From NCBI RefSeq assembly GCF_009905615.1, contig NZ_JAAAKW010000006.1, positions 62,001 through 126,000 on the forward strand: a DNA stretch of 64,000 nucleotides. The letters are read 5' to 3'. Below the pieces are notes generated by a model. That model was not told the origin of the DNA, did not search any database, and was given only the letters and a program-made list of their open reading frames with translations. The position numbers were made by a program, and so were the translations under genes. The stretch is from Pseudomonas sp. SLFW. GTDB taxonomy: Bacteria > Pseudomonadota > Gammaproteobacteria > Pseudomonadales > Pseudomonadaceae. Shown one piece after another: positions 57,976 through 64,000 of this stretch. Positions within the stretch are counted from its first letter, which is position 1; each line of letters begins with the position of its first letter.

Positions 57976-59109
57976 ATGAAGAGCCAAACCATCCGCCGCT
58001 GGTCGTTCATCCACACGTGGAGCAGCCTGATTTGCACGCTGTTTCTGCTGATGCTGTCGATCACCGGCCTGCCGCTGGTGTTTCATCATGAGATCGATCA
58101 CCTGCTCGGCGATGCCCCTGAAATCAAGGAAATGCCCGCCGATACGCCGCGCATGGACCTCCAGCAACTGGTAAAAGCCGCCGAAGCCCATCGCCCCGGC
58201 GAGGTCGTCCAATACTTCGGCTGGGACGAAGACGAGCCCAACGGCATCTATGCGTACATGGGCAAGACAGCGGGTGGCGACCCCAACGATACCCATACTT
58301 TCATGCTCGACGCCCGCACCGGCGAAGCGGTTGAAACACCGTCAGCCAACGGCGGTTTCATGATGGTGATGCTGCGTTTGCATGTGGACATGTACGCCGG
58401 GCTGCCCGGAAAGCTGCTACTCGCCTTCATGGGGCTGCTTTTTGTATTAGCGATTATTTCAGGCGTAGTGCTGTATGCGCCGTTCATGCGCCGACTGGAT
58501 TTCGCCACCGTGCGCCCGAACAAATCGACGCGCGTGCGCTGGCTCGATCTGCACAACCTCATTGGTGTAGTGACCCTGACGTGGGCCACCGTGGTCGGCA
58601 TCACCGGCGTGCTCAACGCCTGCGCAGACCTGGTGATCGCGCAATGGCGCAACGACTCACTCGCCGCGATGGTCGCGCCCTACAAGGACGCCCCGCCGCT
58701 GACCGACCGCGCACCCGCCACGCGCTTACTGGACATCGCCAAGACCACGGTGCCGGGCGCTGAGCCTTCGTTTATCGCGTTTCCCGGCTCGCGCTTTTCC
58801 AGCGAGCACCACTACTCAGTGTTCATGAAGGGCGACACGCACCTGACCTCGCACTTGCTGACACCCGTGCTGATCGACGCGAAAGACCTGACCGTCACGG
58901 CCATCGTCAGTAGCCCGTGGTACATGGACGCGCTACTGCTGTCGCAACCGCTCCACTTCGGCGATTACGGCGGCATGCCGATGAAAATCCTGTGGGGCGT
59001 GCTGGATGTGCTGACCATCATCGTGCTGGGCAGCGGCGTGTACCTGTGGTGGGTGCGGCGTAAAGCGGCGACAACGGCCAATGTTCGTCAGGCAGTGGAG
59101 GCAGCATGA
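57976..59109 (+). CDS. PepSY-domain inner-membrane protein (FoxB/PiuB type)
   Basis: A 377-residue protein with four hydrophobic segments: SFIHTWSSLICTLFLLMLSI at residues 10-29, near 150-170, near 195-220 and near 350. Between them are PepSY-type periplasmic parts. The first helix with RRWSFIHTW is typical. In P. aeruginosa such a protein (FoxB) lies beside foxA and helps use of siderophore-bound iron, perhaps by ferric reduction. Here it follows a TonB receptor and fits that role. The start is the ATG at 57976. Confidence 0.87.
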   Translation: MKSQTIRRWSFIHTWSSLICTLFLLMLSITGLPLVFHHEIDHLLGDAPEIKEMPADTPRMDLQQLVKAAEAHRPGEVVQYFGWDEDEPNGIYAYMGKTAGGDPNDTHTFMLDARTGEAVETPSANGGFMMVMLRLHVDMYAGLPGKLLLAFMGLLFVLAIISGVVLYAPFMRRLDFATVRPNKSTRVRWLDLHNLIGVVTLTWATVVGITGVLNACADLVIAQWRNDSLAAMVAPYKDAPPLTDRAPATRLLDIAKTTVPGAEPSFIAFPGSRFSSEHHYSVFMKGDTHLTSHLLTPVLIDAKDLTVTAIVSSPWYMDALLLSQPLHFGDYGGMPMKILWGVLDVLTIIVLGSGVYLWWVRRKAATTANVRQAVEAA

Positions 59110-59297
59110 CCCGGCAGAGGAAGCATTCGGGGTTCTGGAAGACTTTCGCCAAACCGACATGGATCGCCGCGCTCACCGCCGCCGGCCTGTTCGCCGCGCT
59201 GATGGGTGATGGCGCGTGGGACGTGCTGTCATGGGTCGGCATGGGCATTCCGGCCTGGTTAAGCCTCAAGGGATTGATGGTGCGGCGACGGGCTTGA
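59106..59297 (+). CDS. Small membrane protein paired with the PepSY protein
   Basis: A 63-residue protein with one or two hydrophobic segments (PTWIAALTAAGLFAALMGDG and the part ending SWVGMGIPAWLSL). It overlaps the PepSY gene by four bases (ATGA), so the two are translated together. Small proteins of this kind follow PepSY genes in many Pseudomonas iron loci. Function unknown. Confidence 0.78.
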   Translation: MTRQRKHSGFWKTFAKPTWIAALTAAGLFAALMGDGAWDVLSWVGMGIPAWLSLKGLMVRRRA

Positions 59298-59383
59298 CTG
59301 CCGATCCAGCGAAACCCGGTCGAACATTGCGCGGGGCACTGGCCCTGACTAGTCTTAGGGCCAGTTCGCTCAGAGGAATGTCC

Positions 59384-60010
59384 ATGTCCCCCAGCATGAC
59401 GCTGTATTTCAACCCGGCCTCGCCGTTCTCGCGCAAGGTGCTGATTCTGCTCCACGAAACGGGACAGACAGGGAGAGTCCACCTCAAACCGGTCAATGTC
59501 ACGCCCGTCAATCCCAATGCCGAGGTGTGTCACGACAACCCTTCCGGCAAAATCCCCGCGCTGGTCCTCGCTGACGACAATGTCATCCACGACAGCCGGG
59601 TGATCCTCGACTATCTGGACCATCAACACGTCGGTAACCCGCTGATCCCCCGCGAAGGCCCGTCGCGCTGGCGACGCTTGACACTGGCGTCACTGGCCGA
59701 CGCGATTCTCGACGCAGCTGTATTGATCCGCTACGAGACCTTTCTTCGCCCCGAGGAGAAACAGTGGAATGACTGGCTCGAAAACCAGAGCGAAAAAATC
59801 GCCCGATCGCTTTCCTATTTCGAAACCGAAGCGGTAACTGAGCTGAGTGCGCGTTTCGACATCGCGTCGATCAGCCTCGCCAGCGGGTTGGGCTATCTGG
59901 ACTTCCGCCAACCCGACCTGGGCTGGCGCAGCACCTATCCCCGCCTGGCCAGCTGGTATTACGAGGTCAGCCAGCGTCCATCGATGCTGGAGACCCAGCC
60001 ACCCGCTTAG
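59384..60010 (+). CDS. Glutathione S-transferase family protein
   Basis: A 208-residue GST-like protein. AGAGGA at 59372 fits the ATG at 59384 (MSPSMTLYFNPASPFSRKV); ATGs at 59378 and 59396 are other options. The thioredoxin-like domain (residues 5-83) has SPFSRKVLILLHETG, NPSGKIPALVLADD and HDSRVILDYLD; the helical domain follows. No cysteine sits at the active-site turn, so a serine form is likely. It starts after the small membrane protein with an 86-base gap. Confidence 0.87.
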   Translation: MSPSMTLYFNPASPFSRKVLILLHETGQTGRVHLKPVNVTPVNPNAEVCHDNPSGKIPALVLADDNVIHDSRVILDYLDHQHVGNPLIPREGPSRWRRLTLASLADAILDAAVLIRYETFLRPEEKQWNDWLENQSEKIARSLSYFETEAVTELSARFDIASISLASGLGYLDFRQPDLGWRSTYPRLASWYYEVSQRPSMLETQPPA

Positions 60011-60033
60011 TCTTTCTGCAGCTCAAGCGGACC

Positions 60034-60124
60034 CTGTGGCAGCGAATTCATTCGCGAAGTAAGGTGGGGTCCACGCAAACCCGTCGGATGTCCCCGCCTC
60101 TCGCGTGTACATTCACTCCCACAG
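60034..60124. repeat. REP doublet, worn
   Basis: CTGTGGCAGCGAATTCATTC at the left and ACATTCACTCCCACAG at the right. The right half differs from the consensus at several places. It lies between the convergent GST-like gene and creD. Confidence 0.82.
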
Positions 60125-60206
60125 ATATCCAGCGTCAGCCAACGGCCGATTTCCCTGGAAAGCCCACGGCCCATCCGCTGATCCTCCCGCAACCCTAGCC
60201 AGTGAC

Positions 60207-61580
60207 TCATTGGGCCACCTCCGAGGAGGCTACGACGGGTTTGGCCGGTCGCTGAGCGATGGCGTACCAATCAAGTTTGCGGGTCAGCACCATGAACACC
60301 ACCAACAAGCCGAACAGCAGCAACGAGCCCATCAGCAGTGCGTAATCCTCGGCGCTGAGCAACCCATAAAGCAGCGCGTACAACGTGCCCAGCCCAATGC
60401 CGAACCCCGTCCCATGCGCCACGCTACCCAGCACGTGGGAGACATAAAAGCTGATGAGCGCGACGCAGACCGTTGCCGAGATCAGATAGGCGACTCCAAA
60501 GCCGATGTGCTCCGACAGCGACAACAGCAACAGGTAAAACAGCGCCAGCGCCGCACCGACCAGGGCGTATTGAACCGGGTGCACGGCCAGCCCCTTGAGC
60601 ACTTCGAACAGCAGGAAACAGGCAAACGTCAGGGCGATGAACAGCAGCGCGTATTTGATCGAGCGATCTGCCTTGAGGTATTGATCGACCGGCGAGATGA
60701 AGCTGACGCCAAAGCTGCGTGACGTGAGCTCAGTGCAGATTTTCGACGCCGGGCAGCGATTAAGAATGTCCTGCAAGTTGGTTGAGAAGAATGAGGTTTC
60801 CCAAGTGGCATTGAAATTTGTGTCGGACACGTTGCGAGCGCTGGGCAGGAAATTGCCGATGAAGCTGGGGTGCGGCCAATCCGCAGAAAGCTCCACGCGG
60901 CTGGATTTGCCGACGGGCGTGACCTGGAGCTGCCCGGTGCCTTGCAGGCGCAGGTCGAATGTGAACTTCAGCGTCGTCTTTTCGGCGCCGTTTTCTGTCG
61001 GCAGCATGACCCTGACGCCTTCGCCGAGCAGCGGAACATCGGTGCCCGGCACGAAATCGAATGTCTTGCCGTCAAGGTTCAGCTTCAGATCATTTTCGAT
61101 GCCACGAACATCGCTGATACCCACCGCCAGGAACGGCTCGTCGAAATGGTAATTCTTGTATTCGTCGCCTAACCCGAAACGTTCAGGCAAAACGAAATTG
61201 CCCGCGATCGTGTTGGTCGCATGGTAGAGCCGCGCCTCGTAAATACCCCGAGCGCGCACCTCGGTCTGCACCTTGCCGTTGAGGGTGAATTCATCGGGGA
61301 GAAAATACAGCCGCCCTCGCTCTTCGACAGGCTCTTCGTAACGCTGTTGCGTGACCTCGCTGCGGCGAGACGCCTGAACGGTCCTGCGATACGGCACGAT
61401 CAGCACGGGGCCGGTCAGTTGCTGGCTATAACTGGAACTGCGAGCGATGTCGTGGATCACAACGTTGCGCCGACTCTGCCGGTCCTGAATGATCCCGTTG
61501 ATCATCATCAGCGGGATCAACAAGAGCAGCATCAGCAGCCCGATCATCCCCAGTTTGTACAACGACACGCCTTTGTTCAT
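60207..61580 (-). CDS. creD: Inner-membrane protein CreD
   Basis: A 457-residue protein with an N-terminal helix (LGMIGLLMLLLLIPLMMING), a large periplasmic part (residues 30-310) and about five helices at the C-terminus. VVHDIARSSSYSQQ-type sequence appears as IHDIARSSSYSQQLTGPVL. CreD is made under CreB control and is tied to envelope stability and beta-lactam response. A TTCAC half-site lies on the minus strand at 61640-61644 in the creC-creD gap; the full two-part CreB site (TTCAC-N6-TTCAC) was not found. Confidence 0.93.
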   Translation of the reverse strand: MNKGVSLYKLGMIGLLMLLLLIPLMMINGIIQDRQSRRNVVIHDIARSSSYSQQLTGPVLIVPYRRTVQASRRSEVTQQRYEEPVEERGRLYFLPDEFTLNGKVQTEVRARGIYEARLYHATNTIAGNFVLPERFGLGDEYKNYHFDEPFLAVGISDVRGIENDLKLNLDGKTFDFVPGTDVPLLGEGVRVMLPTENGAEKTTLKFTFDLRLQGTGQLQVTPVGKSSRVELSADWPHPSFIGNFLPSARNVSDTNFNATWETSFFSTNLQDILNRCPASKICTELTSRSFGVSFISPVDQYLKADRSIKYALLFIALTFACFLLFEVLKGLAVHPVQYALVGAALALFYLLLLSLSEHIGFGVAYLISATVCVALISFYVSHVLGSVAHGTGFGIGLGTLYALLYGLLSAEDYALLMGSLLLFGLLVVFMVLTRKLDWYAIAQRPAKPVVASSEVAQ

Positions 61581-61667
61581 GTGACTCTCCCGGTTTTCGA
61601 TAGGAAGAGTGTGAGAAGCCCGTGTGGAGGAATGATGGGGTGAATGTGGAGTTTGTGTGGAGATCGG

Positions 61668-63083
61668 CTACAGAAGAACGCTCACCAGAACGCCGCCTTC
61701 AACATTTCCAATGTGCAGTTCACCGCCGTGCAGCTGCACCACTTCCTCAACGAAATTGAGTCCAAGCCCCGTGCTTTTACGGCCGCTGTCAGGCCTTGGC
61801 AGTGAATAAAAGCGCTCACTCAGGCGAGGCAGTGCGTAGTCGGGAATGGCTTCGGCGCTGTTGAACAGACTGACACGCAGCCGCTCACCCTCTCGCTCGG
61901 CAGAGAAGCGCAATGTGCCCTCGCCCGGAGTGAAGTCCAGCGCGTTCTCCACCAGATTGGCGAACGCCTGACGTAACAGAAAACGTTCGCCCGTGACGCT
62001 GACGTCCGGCCCAATCGACTGCTCGATCTTCAGCCGTTTGCGCTCAATGCGCCCACTTTGAGCCGCGAGAACGTCATCGATCAATTCCGCAACAGGTACG
62101 CTGACAGACTCTTCCAGCGCCTGGCGTTGCTCGACCATCGCCAGGTTCAGGAGTCGCTCGATCAACTGCTGCATCCGTGCGCTCTCGTTGTCGATGTTGC
62201 TGATGAAACGCCGACGTTGCTCGGAGGGCATGTCTTCGTGAAGTAACTCCGCTGCCCCACGGATGGCCGCCAACGGGCTTTTCAGCTCGTGAGTCAGCGT
62301 ATGCACATACCGTTCGACGTAGGCCTTGCCCTCAAGCTGTGTGCGCATGTGCTCCACCGCGTGTGAGAGTTGCGCCAGCTCGCCGCCCCGGTAATGCGGC
62401 AGCTCGGCGCGTCGCCCTTCACTCACAGCCTGCGCGTAGCTCGTCAGCCGGCGTAAGGAGTGGCTCAGCCAACTCGACAGCAGCGCGGCGAATAACAGCC
62501 CCAACACCACCAGCCCCGCGCCGTACCAGAGCAAGCGTCGCTCGGTCCGGTCCACATAGGGTTGCAGCGAGCTGTTAGGTTTGGCGACGGTCACGACGCC
62601 GATGATCTGGCCGCCGTCACGAATCGGCGCGCCGACGTGCATCACGGACGAGTCCGGGTTGTGTGGATCGAGGCGTGTCGAACGCGCGCCGTACTCGCCT
62701 CGCAAGGTCAGGTAGACGTCGTTCCAGCGCGAGTAATCCTGCCCCACCGCTTCGCCGCTGGAGTCGAGCAGCACGATGCCTTTGGCGTCGGTCACGTAAA
62801 CCCGGTTGTTGACCTGATTCTTCGGCAAGCCCCAGATCGTCGCGCCCGGCTGACGCAGACCGTAGGCCTTCAACACCTCGGGGAAATGGCTCTGGCTCAA
62901 AGTGCCGTTCTTGACGTCCTCACGCAGCACTTCGGCCAGCAGGTTGGCCGTGTCGACCAAGGTTTCCTCTGTGGACTGACGAACGCCGGGACGGACTTCC
63001 TTCATCACGGTACTGAGCACGAAATAGCCGGTCAGGCCGATGAACAGCGCATAGACCAGAAAAATCCGGATGCTCAGGCGCAT
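61668..63083 (-). CDS. creC: Sensor histidine kinase CreC
   Basis: A 471-residue two-component kinase: an N-terminal helix (IFLVYALFIGLTGYFVLSTV), a periplasmic sensor part (residues 25-180), a second helix near 185, a HAMP-like linker, the phospho-histidine in HTLTHELKSPLAAIRG and the ATPase end with GLGLNFVEEVV. It shares one base with the creB stop. CreBC responds to envelope stress or carbon state, depending on species. Confidence 0.93.
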   Translation of the reverse strand: MRLSIRIFLVYALFIGLTGYFVLSTVMKEVRPGVRQSTEETLVDTANLLAEVLREDVKNGTLSQSHFPEVLKAYGLRQPGATIWGLPKNQVNNRVYVTDAKGIVLLDSSGEAVGQDYSRWNDVYLTLRGEYGARSTRLDPHNPDSSVMHVGAPIRDGGQIIGVVTVAKPNSSLQPYVDRTERRLLWYGAGLVVLGLLFAALLSSWLSHSLRRLTSYAQAVSEGRRAELPHYRGGELAQLSHAVEHMRTQLEGKAYVERYVHTLTHELKSPLAAIRGAAELLHEDMPSEQRRRFISNIDNESARMQQLIERLLNLAMVEQRQALEESVSVPVAELIDDVLAAQSGRIERKRLKIEQSIGPDVSVTGERFLLRQAFANLVENALDFTPGEGTLRFSAEREGERLRVSLFNSAEAIPDYALPRLSERFYSLPRPDSGRKSTGLGLNFVEEVVQLHGGELHIGNVEGGVLVSVLL

Positions 63084-63766
63084 CAGCTACGCTCCGGGCT
63101 GTAGCTGTACCCCAAGCCACGATGGGTCTGGATCGGCTCCGCATCGGGCGCAATCATGCGCAGTTTGGCGCGCACGCTCTTGATGTGACTGTCGATGCTG
63201 CGCTCATAGCCCGCATCGCTAGGCACGCCCAACGCGTCGAGCAATTGCTCGCGACTGAATACCCGCTGGGGTTGTTCCAGCAAGCACTGCAACAGCCGAA
63301 ATTCGTGACGCGTGAGGCCAAGCGGTTGCCCGCGATAGGTGATGAGCACGCGATCCGCGTCGATCAAAAAATGACCATTGCTGGAGGCCGAGGGATCGAT
63401 GCGTGGTGACATACGCTTGAGAATCGCCCGAACCCGCGCGGTGACTTCCCGGGGGCTGAAAGGCTTGACGACGTAATCGTCCGCGCCGATTTCAAGCCCC
63501 ACCACCCGGTCGATTTCACCATCGCGAGCACTCAGAAACATCACCGGCACTTCGGTGAAACGGCGCAGTTGCTTGCAGGTTTCGAAGCCGCTGATATCGG
63601 GCAAACCGATGTCGAGGATGACCAGATCGGCGGGGGTCGCGCGCTGATACTCGACGGCCGCCAGCCCCAGCGTCTGCCACGTGGTGGTGAAACCCTCGCC
63701 CTGCAAGGCATAGACGAGGGTATCGGCGATGGCGGCTTCATCTTCGACAATCAGAATGTGGGGCAT
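63083..63766 (-). CDS. creB: Response regulator CreB
   Basis: A 227-residue OmpR-type regulator. The receiver domain has the phospho-aspartate D52 (LVILDIGLPD), the acidic pair at 9-10 (VEDEAA) and the lysine in DDYVVKPFSPRE; the winged helix runs from about 130 (LTRHEFRLLQCLLEQPQRVF; RSIDSHIKSVRAKL). It starts the creBCD operon, with its stop overlapping creC (TGATG). Confidence 0.94.
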   Translation of the reverse strand: MPHILIVEDEAAIADTLVYALQGEGFTTTWQTLGLAAVEYQRATPADLVILDIGLPDISGFETCKQLRRFTEVPVMFLSARDGEIDRVVGLEIGADDYVVKPFSPREVTARVRAILKRMSPRIDPSASSNGHFLIDADRVLITYRGQPLGLTRHEFRLLQCLLEQPQRVFSREQLLDALGVPSDAGYERSIDSHIKSVRAKLRMIAPDAEPIQTHRGLGYSYSPERS

Positions 63767-63842
63767 GGCATCCGAGCACTTGGCGTAAAGCCGGAACGGT
63801 GCCGGATATCAGGTCCGCACGTCAATCGGCGCTACGGCTACA

Positions 63843-64000
63843 TCAGCACTCGGGCTTGTCGGCGGTGTAACGACGGGCCGGGTTCACGGCCGCGCCGAAT
63901 TCACGCAAGGCCTTGGCGCCGATCAGTAACGGGTAGTTGAAATGGCTTCGGTCTACAAGGTTCACCTCGACGGTGCGCTTGACGTTGCCGAGGCACAGCT
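63843..64000 (-). CDS. ATP-dependent zinc-protease-like protein, C-terminal end, partial
   Basis: The gene runs in from beyond the window and only its last 52 codons are seen. VEVNLVDRSHFNYPLLIGAK is the retropepsin-like motif of the RimK-associated Zn-protease family (PF05618), and the end is NPARRYTADKPEC. These small aspartic-protease-fold proteins often occur with RimK-type ligases. It lies 76 bases after creB in the reading direction of the minus strand, as in P. aeruginosa. Confidence 0.78.
   Translation of the reverse strand, partial: LCLGNVKRTVEVNLVDRSHFNYPLLIGAKALREFGAAVNPARRYTADKPEC

Noticed and set aside
14421..60124. Possible CRISPR array from the many short repeats
   Set aside because: The repeats are scattered palindromic REP doublets without regular spacers, and no cas gene is seen.
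61581..61667. CreB-binding tag upstream of creD
   Set aside because: Only one TTCAC half-site is present; the second half at the right spacing is missing, so no full site is claimed.

Overview
The window is a stretch of Pseudomonas chromosome. The grounds are the gene content and order: davB/davA next to pqqFABCDE, a bioB-bioF-bioH-bioC-bioD cluster beside acyl-CoA dehydrogenases, glcB, creBCD and an iron-starvation FecI/FecR/TonB-receptor unit. The order recalled for P. putida and P. aeruginosa is much the same. Intergenic REP elements of the Pseudomonas type (core GTGGGAGCGAATTCATTCGCG) recur throughout. I cannot name the species. No tRNA, rRNA, CRISPR array, insertion sequence or phage gene was seen.

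Layout. 0-5 kb: the end of a surface-polysaccharide (O-antigen) cluster, with an ABC-exporter ATPase end, two large glycosyltransferases and a sugar O-acyltransferase, all with overlapping ends. 5-7 kb: a FUSC-type membrane protein and a PPK2 polyphosphate kinase. 7-11.5 kb: a four-carbon acid-sugar operon (permease, DUF1537 kinase, PdxA-like dehydrogenase) with a DeoR regulator, facing an XRE-cupin regulator. 12.5-14.4 kb: an orphan periplasmic binding protein and a class II aldolase. 14.7-17.8 kb: lysine catabolism by the aminovalerate route (AsnC regulator, DavB, DavA). 18-28 kb: the PQQ cofactor cluster pqqFABCDE plus an S9 peptidase, a Pmp3-like peptide, a degenerate aminotransferase and a LysR regulator. 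28-34 kb: two acyl-CoA dehydrogenases around a diguanylate cyclase. 34-39 kb: biotin synthesis. 39-40 kb: a ComF-type phosphoribosyltransferase.

40.1-42.2 kb is an AT-richer island unlike its surroundings. It has a sigma70-like promoter, a 44-residue peptide ending in a Gly-rich segment with His, Cys and Trp, a hairpin, a GRDP-like protein (DUF1399-type motif EVDEIWHHHILDTR) whose frame changes twice, and a MATE-like transporter. The layout recalls a peptide precursor, a partner protein and an exporter, and is the best candidate here for an undescribed system. Both frame changes fall on motifs known to promote ribosomal frameshifting, but also on homopolymer runs, so indels or sequence errors are the main alternative.

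42.4-53.4 kb holds housekeeping and accessory genes: a ModE regulator, a PhoX-type secreted protein, SrkA kinase, a GcvR-like ACT protein, malate synthase G, a response regulator, a cNMP/CBS/DUF294 protein and a DEDDh exonuclease. 53.8-60 kb is an iron-uptake unit (ECF sigma factor, FecR anti-sigma factor, TonB transducer-receptor, PepSY membrane protein, small membrane protein) followed by a glutathione-transferase-like protein. 60-64 kb is creBCD and the end of an RimK-linked zinc-protease-like protein.
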